DNA from: Bugulina stolonifera | Lineage: Eukaryota; Bryozoa; Gymnolaemata; Cheilostomatida; Bugulidae | Direction: 5' to 3' | Assembly (NCBI GenBank): GCA_935421135.1 | Contig: OW285190.1 | Coordinates: 18,424,501 to 18,488,500, forward strand | Length of the DNA stretch: 64,000 nt | Shown here: one piece after another, positions 34,901-47,800 of the stretch | Position numbering within the stretch: the first letter of the stretch is position 1 | How the letters are laid out: each line of letters begins with the position of its first letter | Translations under genes and position numbers: made by a program | The notes under the pieces: generated by a model | Seen by the model: only the letters and a program-made list of their open reading frames with translations | What the model was told of the DNA's origin: nothing | The model's database searches: none

Positions 34901-36456
34901 ATATATAGGTATGGAGGTGGCTGCCTCTATGGTTGGAAAGGCAAAGTCGGTGACTGTTATTGGACGGAGTGCTATTCCATTTGCCATGCTACTGGGAGAA
35001 CAGATTGGTAGAATAGTTATGGAGGTAGGTAGTAGGATAGCCTTAGTTACACATGTGAATAGCTCCCTCTGTTACTATTGGTCTTCTGTATAATGTATGT
35101 ATTGTGTATGTTTGTAGCTATTCGAGTCTAAAGGTGTAAAACTGCTAATGAACTCTAGCGTAGAGGAACTGATAGGAGACGAGGAGAATCTCACCCAGAT
35201 TAAGTTAACTTCTGGAGAGACTATACCAGCCGATGTGTGTGTCGTGGGGAGGGGTAGGTCACGCTATGTACCACACTGATTCGTGGGACGCAACACTGAT
35301 TACATGTTTCTATTTAGGGAGTTTCTGATTGGTTCCCTGGCATGTTGTAGGCGTGTCACCGAACACTGATTGGCTGAAGGGGTCGAAAGTGAAGCTCTCC
35401 GAGCACGGATATGTTATTGTAAACAAGTACAACAGGACTAATATCAGCAATATATACGCAGCAGGCGACTGCACTGCATTCCCTCTCTATGTAAATATGG
35501 ATAGACTGGTCAACACAAGCCACTACCAGGTGGCGCTATCTCATGGTATGTCTGCTCTATACGTAGATCAGAAGTAACACTCACAAGGTCGTCAGATGAT
35601 TTTGTATCGCCGACACGGTTGCAAAGTGTTCTGTGTGTGCAGTTGTATAGTTATAGCTCATTTGTTTATCATACTTATATCTGATTGGTTGCATTTTGCA
35701 CAGGTAAATTTGCTGGTATGAACATGTGCTCTAAGGAAGAACGTCTGAAAAGTGTGCCCTACTTTTGGACGGCCATGTTTGGTAAATCCTTCCGATACTG
35801 CGGTGAGTCGTCTCCTCTATTCCTATGTTAGTCATGAAGATCATTCTCCATCATTCTATTGGTAACTCACTGGTGAATATTCCGTATCCATTTAGTGCAT
35901 TGAGTAACTTACTTATACTTCACGTGATTTAATGAATACATTCTATCTGAGGAGTTCTTGTGTTGTTATTTTAGGATATGGAAATGCAATGAAAGATGAG
36001 GTGGTATTCCATGGAGATTCTTCTAAGTTCGTGGCGTTCTTTGTCAGGTTGGTGTAAGTTGGGGAATTTATTAAAGTTCAATTTGTTATAATGCAGTGCC
36101 ACATGACAAAGGTTACTTTGCAATATATTTAATTTTTCCTTCATAGTGTTTGTTGTGCAACTGTTGGGTCACAAGTTATATTATATAGGAGATGATGGCT
36201 TAACCATTTTGAAGTGTTTCCTTGTATATTTCAATGCATCCTGAAATATATGGCACTGGAGGATTATGTTTTCCATCATTATATAAATGTAGATGCACAT
36301 TGATATTGTAGGGATGATATGTGTATAGCTGTAGCCAGTCTCTCCTGGGATCCCCTGGTGTCTGTAGCAGCTGAACTTATGAGAGCTGCTATACCCATTT
36401 CAGCTGCCACAGTTAGAGAAGATCCAGAGAAACTGAGTATGCTCCTCCCCAAATAG
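31920..36456 (+). CDS. AIFM3: AIFM3-type Rieske/FAD-NAD oxidoreductase, copy 1, 13 exons
   Basis: Exons: 31920-31956, 32794-32902, 33100-33209, 33315-33424, 33638-33877, 34108-34194, 34394-34634, 34909-35024, 35118-35253, 35351-35545, 35704-35802, 35975-36047 and 36312-36456, giving about 565 residues in consistent phase. The N-terminus MGNSC fits an N-myristoylation signal, with a nearby cysteine for palmitoylation. A Rieske [2Fe-2S] domain follows, with ligand motifs CTHFG and CPWHG. The flavin part has an FAD-binding LIVGGGPAALE, an NAD-binding NLVVVGSSFIGMEVAA, and NIYAAGDCTAFPL, the usual second FAD contact. The C-terminus (VPYFWTAMFGKSFRY, then GDSSKFVAFFV) matches the AIFM3 family. AIFM3 proteins are mitochondria- or membrane-associated redox enzymes linked to apoptosis; the reaction here is inferred. 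The gene starts 417 bases from NSRP1, in divergent orientation. It lacks a counterpart of copy 2's exon 2. Confidence 0.9.
32371..32750 (+). mobile_element. tRNA-derived SINE in intron 1 of AIFM3-type gene 1
   Basis: A tRNA-like head carries a pol III A box (tggagcagttggtgg, about 32377-32391) and, about 30 bases later, a B box (gagttccaacc, 32420-32430). A tRNA-unrelated body of about 300 bases follows, ending near the splice acceptor at 32793. The head resembles known tRNA-SINEs. The 3' boundary and target duplication could not be fixed. Confidence 0.6.
33898..33962. repeat. 16-bp repeat (about 4 copies) in intron 5 of AIFM3-type gene 1
   Basis: Copies of gtgagtcactcagtta lie just after the exon 5 donor. 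The same unit is expanded to about 25 copies in the matching intron of copy 2. Confidence 0.85.
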
Positions 36457-36640
36457 TAATGTTACATGTGCTGCTATTGGCTGTAGTTAAGTAATAGTAG
36501 TGTTACATGTGCTGCTATTGGCTGTAGTTAAGCAATATTAATGTTACATGTGCTGCAATTGGCTGCAGTTAAGCAATAGTAAAGTTACACACTCTGCTAT
36601 TAGCTATAGTTAAGTAGTAGTGGTGTTACATGCTACATAC
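36440..36640. repeat. About 40-bp repeats spanning the stop and 3' UTR of AIFM3-type gene 1
   Basis: Three to four imperfect copies of a unit with gttacatgtgctgctattgg and ctgtagttaagcaat. Two copies also follow the stop of copy 2 (49164-49245), so the repeat predates or was shared with the gene duplication. Confidence 0.75.
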
Positions 36641-36887
36641 TAACTCAAATATAATAATATGTTTATTGCCATGCTTCACGTGGTTTTCCTTTACTGCTAT
36701 TGAGGAGTAACCTTTTACTCCCCAATAGATAAGGCTAGATAGTTTGTTATGAATACATTAATTTTGTTCAACATTTATAATTTAATCCTAGGCAGAATAT
36801 TGTTAGTCTGGTTATGCTGAGTTTATTGGAACCTGCTGCTCTGTTATAACTTCTATGAGTGTTTGGTGAACAGGTATATTTATATTA

Positions 36888-36893
36888 AATAAA
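36888..36893 (+). terminator. Candidate poly(A) signal of AIFM3-type gene 1
   Basis: AATAAA lies 432 bases after the stop codon, the first clear signal downstream. Confidence 0.4.
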
Positions 36894-39164
36894 AAATATT
36901 GAAATTTTATCTGTATCTATCTGGAAGTGAATATCTGCTTTTGCACTAAAATTGTGTGTTCTTTATGGATAACTGTTGGCGTCCTATAGACATGTTGTAC
37001 TCACAGCTCTGGGAGACCGTCAATAATGAAGGAAGGTCTCTGCTAATTGCAGAGTGAGCTTGTCTTTTCATGCTAGGTTGATTAATTAATGGAGAGCTCA
37101 CAAATGATGTATTACCTACATATAAATTCTATAAGTCATAAATATCCACCCATATGAAAGTTGTAGAACATGTCGAGTAGTTGCCTTCTCTGTTGACAAA
37201 TATGTCTACAAAAAAAAGGAGAGAAAACAATTTCATATTATAAATATAATGTTCCTGTCCAATGAAAATCCTGCGTCTCCATTGACACGGAAACAACCTT
37301 GACCATAGCAATATTTACGACTCTGCAAAGCACAATGGTTAATTCATAGAATGAATCATACACAATAGTTGATAAACTGCTGGAGCTCATAACTCTAAGG
37401 CTATATCTCCTGTAGACATGGTATTTTTATGCTTTTTCTAACAAGTTTCTGATATTTTTTAAATTCAAATACTTTAATTAATGCTGTCACAGCAGATTAA
37501 ATTACTATCACAGAGCAATAGGATTGATCTGCTATGCAATACATGTATATTTGAACTTGAAACTTGGAAATCTATTGCTCATTATATTAAGGTGAGTGTC
37601 TGCGTCAATCGAATCTGTGTCAATCTTGAACGAATGTGATAGTCATATCATTTATTATTATAATTATAATTAATAAAGTTAAAATAAAATGCGTTGCTAA
37701 TTCGTTTCAATTTGATAATCAAAATCGTAATAAATTGTATTATGTGGTTGGATTTCTATAGTAACTCATAGGCCTAAATATATTAAAATAAAAATCATGT
37801 GATATTCTTAGTAAAAAATAAAATTTGGAATTAATATAAATATTATATATTAAATTATATTATATTTGATGATTATTATATTATTTATTATAATTTATTT
37901 TAGTTATTAGTAAATTAACTTTTATGAATTGTTATCAAATTATCATTATATTGCTATACTATTACTAATGTAGAAGTAATATACTGTATCACCCTGTCAG
38001 CTATATATCCCAAATATTATAAATGAAAATAAAGCAAAATGTTCTATTTAGTTTACAGTTTAGGTTCATGGCTACTAGTAGCATCATAGCTGATTCCTAT
38101 TCTATTGTTGTAGTTTGATTATTATTGTTAATTATAAATCTGCAATAATACTTATTACAATAATTGGGCAATTAGTTATTTTTGATATTTTCTGCGCTTA
38201 CTGTTCAGTACTATGGATATTAATATAGGCCTAATGATGTGATATGTATTAATATACAATAAGTATTGGAATTTCTATGGCAAATTATTATTTGGAGGTC
38301 ATATGATTGATTGAACGATACATCAATTTATTATATAATAAGGCTCGAAACAAATAGTACTTGTAGCGCACTTTTTTAAAATTTTTCCCTGGAATTATGG
38401 TGTAGATTGATGTAATACATCTGACTATTTAACGATATGGTTAGGGCCCCAGCCGTTAGGGATAGAATGATATATGATATATTACTCAATGTTAAAATTG
38501 AATTTCTGTAGTTCTGTTGGCACATGTAAATCCAATTCATGCATACATGTACATACTACATGCATGTTTGACATTCACCTGATCAGCTATCTTAAATGGA
38601 GCAAGGCATTGATATTTTGTGTATAGGGCTGGCATGCTGTAACAATTACTGAAAAGGATTGCAAAACTGTCAACATGAATACAAAGCAAATTGCCTACAG
38701 CACTTTAATAAAGCTGGTACAAGAACATAGTTGTCCCCGTAGCCTATACATATATGTAATAGTGTAGCAGCTGTGGGTAATCCCCGAACTCATGCATACA
38801 ACATATTTGTTGATCAGATATGGTTATGTTTGTTTGCTTAGATTATAGCGTAAAATTTCTTTAGGGTGTCAAAGGCTGTTACCAGTAAACTGTGATACAG
38901 CATCCCGTAGCATTTGCTGTAATTTGCTGCAGGTTGCTGTGTAATAATCACTGTAATCAGTGCAGATGTACCTGTTGTATTTATTTATAAGTAGACAATG
39001 GTATGTTGTTCACACTATATGTATGCTATTGCATACATATTACAATATGTATAATATGCACACGTATATCTGTATAATTATACAAGCCATGCCTTTCACA
39101 CACATAACACCTCAACTTGTGTTTATTTAAGTTCTAACTGACAGTTGTGACTGTGATTCTCAGC
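36894..39164. other. Intergenic DNA between the two AIFM3-type genes
   Basis: Very A+T-rich sequence with long AT stretches around 37630-38030. I see no exon, RNA gene or recognisable transposon. The promoter of copy 2 should lie in its last few hundred bases, but no core element stands out. Confidence 0.5.
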
Positions 39165-41772
39165 ATGGGTAACATCTGTGGTAAGCAGGGTAAAGGTGAG
39201 TAGAGGAGACGGGTTCAAGTGACTCCTTGCTCTTTCTGTGATCTCAGGCTATAAATCTTGGTTTCTGCTATACTCTCCTCTCTGCTATTTATTGTTCTAT
39301 CTGCTGCTAAAAGGCCTTGTTCTTTAGTGATTAGGGGCACAGTGTGGTATTATGTTATATTTGCATTAGTATATCTTCAGCTTCATTTCTCGTCTTTGTA
39401 TACAAATACAATGGAAACTTCTCAATGCACATACAACGTGTAGATTACATTGCTATTCAAAAGAGCTCTTGAAACATAATATGATTTTATAATTTTGTTA
39501 GTAGCCTTATTAATAGTGCACCTTTGTTATCTTGTTAATATAAATAAGAAAAAACTTTCAGGTCTATTCCATAGACATCCCTTGTATGTACAGTAACTGG
39601 CTGTAGTATCAGACTTGTCTGCACCCAGACAGTTGATAAACAATGTTTGTGAACTCTTATCTATAATCACTTCACCAGTGTACAAGACATCTAACTTATT
39701 AGGTCAACTCACTGAGTCAACTTACTACGCCAACTTATTAGGTCAACTCACTAGGTCAGCTTACTAGGTCAACTTACTAGGTCAACTTGTCAGTGACCAA
39801 CTACTCTGCTATCATTCAGCTTCAGTGTGAGATCCTCTCCTATAGGTTGTTTAATGTTATGTTTATCAAGCATTACATACATGGGCTGTTGATTACAGGT
39901 GCTTGAATCGTCGTCCAATTACCATGGTGGAAGTATAACACCATTACCATGACTGGACTGCATAACAATAGTAAATGGTCTATGAACTCCTATGCTGGCA
40001 CATGTACTTACATAGTGTTATCATTCATGATATTGCTGGTTGCTATGGTGATATTATGTCAACTGCTAATACTCTTGGTGTTAGGGAATGGGTTAGCGGT
40101 GTATCACTTCATGTATTAGTGTGATTATCCGTGGAATCACCACAGGGATATTATAGTCTCCTGTGTCTATCATTCTAGGTGATATCGAGGGAGCGAGGAC
40201 TGAAGGTGAGATGGGAAACAAAGCGAGCTCTCCAAATGAACAGCAGGCTGCGGCGGCTTCAGGTATAACATCATCCTCTTCATTTATAGACTTGTATACA
40301 TTATGCACACACATGTACATTGTATATAATATATTGTAGCTAATACCTCTGAGTATAAGCCCTTTCTAAACTAGTTGACTTATGTGTTCCATACAATTGA
40401 ACAGAGGTACAGTATGTCCACTCAATTTAATACCAACATTTACAGTGTATATTATATGAGTATTATTTTAGTATTTCATTCAACTTGTAGTGCAGCTCAG
40501 TTTGATCTCATTCTTTTATTATATTCAATTTTGTTAGCTAAAATTTGCTTCCTTATCTAATCTTAAAAGATGCATAGTCATGGTTTGAAATGGGAAATAT
40601 TTAGGCCTGTCTATTACATACAGTACATTATTACGTGCATTTATACTGTGTATGTAGGGCTATGTGAATACTCAACTGTGACTTGTTTTGCAAGTCTTTC
40701 TGTGACATAGTATATCATATATCCTGTATTGAGTGTTAAATAGAATAGATTAGTCATCATGACTAGTGAATTCACAATGGTTACATAGCAATGTCCTGGC
40801 TGCATTATCTACTGTATTAGATGGTGCAGTACAGTATAGTCACCAGTTATAACCATGATTTAAATCACTCATGTCCTGTATCAGTTACATGTACAAGTAT
40901 AGACATAGAGTGGAGTGTGTTATATATACACAATGCATTATGGGATCAAATAAGTTATCCACAGTTTGTATTAATGCCGATCATCAACGAGAATATAAAC
41001 TATCATTTGTGGTGTCTCTCCGATTCTATTGTGAACCAAATTGGTTGTTGTGTCGTTCCAGAGACTAAACCTGCAGGAGCTAGTAAGTCATCATCCAATA
41101 AGAATGTAGCAGCAGACAATAAACCAATCGCAGAGCCTGCGGAGAGAAAGACTAAACGTGTACATCAAGTTATATGTGACTATGATGAGTTAGAGGATGG
41201 GCAGTGAGTAGATTAGTAGCAGGCTACCATGTCTATCAGTTATACTAACAATACTATACCAATTATATGTTCAAAATTAGAATCTTCATCATGTAATTAA
41301 TACCTAGCAAACCCACTCTGGCCTTGGGAGTTGTCATCTTTCGCAACAATTTCCATCATGTAGAATGTTTGCTGTGATTGTGTAATGTTGAGTAATTACA
41401 TGTACACACTGTATTATAAAGGATGAAGGAAGTAGAGGTTGAGGGTCAGAAAGTGCTGTTGGCTAGAGATCAAGGAGCTTACTATGCACTGAGCTCTAAA
41501 TGTACACACTTTGGTGCTCCCCTAGCTAAAGGTATGCACTGCATTATGCTATGTGAAGATATCATGTAAAGGAGTGAGCAGTGCCGACTATATGCATGCC
41601 ATGAATGTGTCTGTCATACTCAATACTGTGTTCCAGGTGCACTATGTCAAGGTCGTGTGAGATGTCCGTGGCATGGAGCTTGCTTTGACTTAGCCACAGG
41701 AGATATTGAAGATTTTCCTGGACTCGACTCTCTTCAGTCATTTGATGTGAGTCTAAATATTGTATTACTATA

Positions 41773-41829
<57 letters not shown>

Positions 41830-44800
41830 CTACACTTTTTGGGTGATGGAGGTTTTATGAGTTTTGTTGAGTAATTGGAACTTGAAGTTCTACTTAAGTT
41901 TTGCTACCAAGAGCTCATTGTCAATGCTCTCTACATGATTGTTATAGGTAGAGGTAAAGGATGGTAAAGTAGAGATCAATACAGACACTGTAGCCTTGAC
42001 CTCTACCAAGAGAGTAAAGAGTATGATGACTAGAGACTTAGAGTGTACTCTGCTCTACCTCATAGTTGGTGGTGGACCAGCAGCATTGGAATGTGCTGAG
42101 GCTTTAAAACAAGAAGGATATAAAGGAAAGATACTAATTATTACACAGGAGAATGATCCACCATATGATAGAACTAAACTTAGTAAGGTATGCAATCATT
42201 GAGTGAGTTAATCGGTCAGTCAGTGAGTCACTCAGTTAGTGAGTCACTCAGTTGGTGAGTCACTCAGTTGGTGAGTCACTCAGTTAGTGAGTCACTCAGC
42301 TGGTGAGTCACTCAGCTGGTGAGTCACTCAGTTGGTGAGTCACTCAGTTGGTGAATCACTCAGTTAGTGAGTCACTCAGCTGGTGAGTCACTCAGCTGGT
42401 GAGTCACTCTGTTGGTGAGTCACTCAGTTGGTGAGTCACTCATTTAGTGAGTCACTCAGTTGGTGTGTCACTCATTTAGTGAGTCACTCAGTTGGTATGT
42501 CACTCAGTAAGTGAGTCACTCAGTTGGTGAGTCACTCAGTTGGTGAGTCACTCAGTTGGTGAGTCATCCAGTTAGTGAGTTACTCAGTTGGTGAGTCACT
42601 CAGTTAGTGAGTGATATGATAATGACATCAGTAAATCATTACAACTTGCATGTCGTATGTAGATTTCCAATACTCTATGAAAATAATGGTATGTTATATT
42701 GATAGGCATTAACTAGTACAGCCAAAGACTTGGCACTTCGTCCACCTGAATTCTACAATGTTTATGATATAAGCATCATGACAGGGATGGAGGTAGGTTA
42801 TATTACATTTACATTGTATGTACAGTACAAGACATAAGCCAACCTGAGTTAATTGGCCACTGGATCTAGTCTTTCACGAGTCACCATACATAGTATAAGT
42901 CCATCAAATATTGCACTATTTGCAATGGGCTCACTTGTTTGGCTCCAGTCCCACTCACTCTGCCCCACTCAATATTAACATGACTGTATTCTATCAAAAT
43001 TTACATACTAATTACAACTTATTACATACATGAGTCATCCCCTCTTGCTATGTTTTCTCTAAAAGAGAGATAACTCCTATTATTGAATGTCTCACTATTC
43101 GCCCATTATTGTTAGGCATTTAAAGTGGACACAGACATGAATCACATGGTGTTCAAAGGACGGGAATGGACAGACTATACTGTAGAGTATGACCAAGCTG
43201 CTATCTGCACAGGAAGTAGACCTGTAACATTAGATAAACCTGGTGTTACTACATTCAGTAAAGACGTGCTTTACCTGCGAACACCAGCTGAGGCTAATGA
43301 GATTGCTAAGAGAGTGAACGGGAAGAATCTTGTTGTAGTTGGATCTTCATTTATAGGTATTGATACCTTCATTAGTTGGCTCTTGAGTATAATTAGTTTG
43401 CTAGTTTAGTTGAGGGAATATGGGCAAGTATAAGCAGCTGGTAATTACATGTATAATCTGGAGTTGTCCTCTCTCTTGCTTAGAGAGGACAAAACTCCCA
43501 ATTATAAGCATAAGTTCATGATAAAATGTGTGCGAGGTACAGCTTATACACTCCTTGATTAGTTGATCAAGAAGAGATGAGATAAAAATAAAATACATGG
43601 AAATATGTCTCCTATTCAACAGATTCCTGTAGTCATTGGTTAGTGGTCGTTGGTCATCCATTCATTAACAGATAGGTGTGTGATACACAGTGTATTCTCA
43701 TATATAGGTATGGAGGTGGCTGCCTCTATGGTAGGGAAGGCAAAGTCGGTGACTGTTATTGGACGGAGTGCTATTCCATTTGCCATGCTACTTGGAGAAC
43801 AGATTGGTAGAATAGTTATGGAGGTAGGTAGTAGATAGCCTTAGTTACACATGTGACCATCTCCCTTCTTACTATTGGTCTTCTCTATAATGTATGTATT
43901 GTGTTTGTTTGTAGCTATTCGAATCTAAAGGTGTAAAACTGCTAATGAACTCTAGCGTAGAGGAACTGATAGGAGACGAAGAGAATCTCACTCAGATTAA
44001 GTTAACTTCTGGAGAGACTATACCAGCTGATGTGTGTGTCGTGGGGATAGGTGTGTAATGTAGATACATGTACATAAACTAGATATGTATATGTACATGT
44101 ACAGTATATGCTATTGTACCATGGCTATTCAAATAGATACTGCCTGGTGCGTAGAGGCTTCAACTACTAAATGTTATTGAGTAGGGCATTTGATATACTG
44201 ACAAGTAGTGATAAACCCCATAGGGATTACTCTGGTATCAAGCTGTTAGTCTAACATTTAAATTAACAGATTCTTTTCTTATCTCCCCTTGTTATTCCCT
44301 CCTCCTGGTACCGGGCCACCCACCTCATATAATACATGGATATGCAAGTCATTCCAGGAGTGGGTAACTTTTTCTCAACTGGCTATTATGAAGATTATAA
44401 CATAATATTACAGCCTTAGTGTTGGTAGTGGTAAGACCTCTTTCTATCAAGCTCCAGTAACACTATGTCACTATGACAACCTCATAGAGAAAATATTGTG
44501 ACTGCACATGTGCTAGTGAATAGTGAGATACAGCTGTTATGGTTGTCTAATTGTACATCATACTGGAATATTATCCATGCAGCCATCACTTGGTATATTC
44601 ATACAGTGTGTGTATATAAGTATCTGAACCATACTGAATGTACAATGTACATGTAAGATATATACACTGTACACGCAGGTCTACTGGACTAGCACTGTCA
44701 TATTCTCTATAAATGCATACATACACTACTAACCCATGCACTCTCTATATCTCTGCTACGCTGCTACAGAAAGCTCTATCAAGTGTATAGACTTTTTACT

Positions 44801-47800
44801 ACTATCGCACACTATGATAGCTACATGTAAATAGATGTTACTACTGCTACTGTCTACCACAGGTTACTCAACTGTCTACTACAGGCTACTAGTCCCCCTG
44901 CTTTATTAATTTTATGTCTCTAACTGTGTGCAGCTTCTGCTAATATCAACTTTACGGATTTTCACTTGTAGCCTTATTAATTTTTGTAACTGCTCTGGTA
45001 CTAGTTTGCTACTGGTGAGCTCATTGTTGTACAGTTCGAGCACCAAAGTTTACCCTTGCAGGGTGATCATTCTACCCGTGATGTCATATCACTGAAACTG
45101 TTGCTAATCTTTATTATTGAAGTATATTTGACCTCACTCTTCTCCTTGGTGTCTTTCATCAATCTCTGATGCATTTAGTCCTTCAAATGAGATGTAGTAT
45201 GACAAGTCAGTTTGCTCTCGCTGTAACTAATAAATTATAGGTGTAACTTCATGAAGCTTCGGGAATAGTGGTGAAGCAGTGGCTGATCGACTGTGCCTGT
45301 AGTAACTGTTGTTGTTACATGTGATATTGCAAGTGTGTTTTGATTGGTTGTTTGTAATGTTGTAGGCGTGTTACCAAATACTGAATGGTTGAAAGGTTCG
45401 GGAGTTAAGCTTTCGGAGAAAGGTCACATTATAGTAAATAAGTATAACAAGACTAGCATAGACAACATACACGCTGCAGGAGACTGTACGACGTACCCCC
45501 TCTATATAGACGGGGACAGACTCGTGAACACAGGCCATTTCCAGATGGCTCTTTCTCACGGTACGTCTATCTCTCATGACTATACAGACATGTAAATCTA
45601 TTAACCAGTCATCCTAATTTTCATCACACTGTACATGTATGTCTGTTCTACATTATATTTTTGTCGCACTAATTGCTGATTGGTATATATATATGTCTGA
45701 TTGGTTGCATTTTGCACAGGTAAATCTGCTGGTATGAACATGTGCTTCAAAGAGGAGCGTCTGAAAAGTGTGCCTTACTTTTGGACGGCCATGTTTGGTA
45801 AATCCTTCCGATACTGCGGTAAGTTTCATAGCTGCCCGTCACCTTGTTGATTTATTGTTATTGTCTACTGTCTAGTAGGTGTCCATATTCTACCCTAAAC
45901 GCTTAAAGTTGTCTTTCCTTGAAATATTTCAATTGACGTATGATTTTTTAAGACCTGTGTTCCCCTTTTTCACAAGGATGCTTATGATTGGTTGAGATGA
46001 CAACTTCAAATAATTTTATGATGGCCACTATGACGTAAGGTCTTGGATCCAACTGCTACCTTATGATAATATTTTACTGTTGGATAAGTTATAGCTGAGA
46101 GTTGTCTACTAATATATAAAACGCAGGAGTTGTTAATTTTCAACAGTACAGGTGATTAAGGCTCGGCTCCACGAGAGGCTGTGGGCTTGTTTCTATTAGA
46201 TCACATAATTGGAGTCATTATCTCTAATATTAACCAATTACAACAGTGTTGGTTTTTTCATAGTCAAACACCTATTTGCTTTAGAACGAGGCTGCATTGC
46301 CTGAAAAGAACAAACGGCCCTCCGTGTAGCCGAACTTTTAGCCAGCTGTTGGGCTTGTTTCTACAGTCCCTATTTCCTACTAGCAGTTTCATGGGATAGT
46401 AACTCCTAACGAATAGTATGCACAGTTTAAACATTTGATTGCCTGCCATGTTTGTCAAACCTTTTTTATACGAATGACTTGTTACATGTACGTGTTGTAG
46501 GGTTTGGTAATGCCAAAGAAGATGAAGTCATATTCCATGGAGATTCCTCTAAGTTTGTCGCCTTCTACGTCAGGTAACCTGATATTCAGTTAATCATTTA
46601 TATACAGGGGTAGATAAATCCACAGACTTTCTAAGCTCACTCTGTATAGATGAATGTAGATTACGTATTATACATGTGTATAACAGGATAAAGGCGCTAT
46701 GTTCCCAGTGACTAAGTCTATGTTAAACAGTACAGCATAGCTATTATTACACATCAGGGTATACTACCTTAGTGAGGGAGGGGGGACAGGGTATACTGCC
46801 TTGGTAAGAGAGGGACAGGGTATACTAGTGCTGGGCGGTGTTTCGGTGTCATTCAGTTTTTTCGGGTTTTTTCATTCGGTTCAAAAACTGCTAAAATTTA
46901 AAATGTGAACCGACACCGAATGCGGCGGTGCAGTTTTATTCGGTTTTATAAGTCAAACCGCGCCTGGCCTCTTAGCGCACCCACTTTCAATAATGGCTGG
47001 CGTTGAAAACACGTGAATTCATGTTATGTTTCTTTCAATCCTTATAATTTGATGCCATCCTTGGAATTTAGACTTAGCTGCAGCCATAATATTATCACCC
47101 AGTGGTTCTTTATTGTAGTTTCACTACTTTATAGCAGTTACGATTGCATATTATTATAAATAATAAATATTTAATAATGTTAGCTATTAAACTAAATGAA
47201 AATGGCTGCCATTTTAGTGCTTCTTTTAATCGTTATAATTCGATGCCATCCTTGGAATACAGACTTGGCTGCAGCCATCAATGTCACCCAGTAAGGGTTT
47301 ACTGTAGTTTTCATTTGATTCTGGTAGTCAAACTTGCATATTGTTGTAAATAATTAATATTTAATTATTGCAAATTATTGAACAAAATAAAAATGGCGGC
47401 CATTTCCTGTAATGGCTGAAACTCCGAACATGTGAATTTATGTTATGCATCTTTCAATCTTTATAATTCGATGTCATCCTTTGAATAAATACTTAGCTAC
47501 AGCCATCATTGTCACCCAGAGATGATTTACTTTAGTTTCACTGAATTCCAGTTGTTATACTTCCATATTACTATAGATGATTGGCATTTAATAATTGCAA
47601 TTTATTAGAGAAAATTAAAAATGGCTGCCATTACAGCTTAAAAGCAGGGTATGACAACTCCAATATTGAGTATTTAATTTCCGGTTCGTTTCGGTGTTTT
47701 TTTGTGAATTAAAAAAACTGAATTAAACCGATGGTGAGAAGACAACTTCGGTTTCATTCAGTTTTTTAGAAAAATCAGAAAAAAAACTGAATGCACATGC

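Noticed and set aside
33641..35577. Plus-strand single-exon ORFs treated as separate small genes
   Set aside because: They are individual exons of AIFM3-type gene 1 read through into introns.
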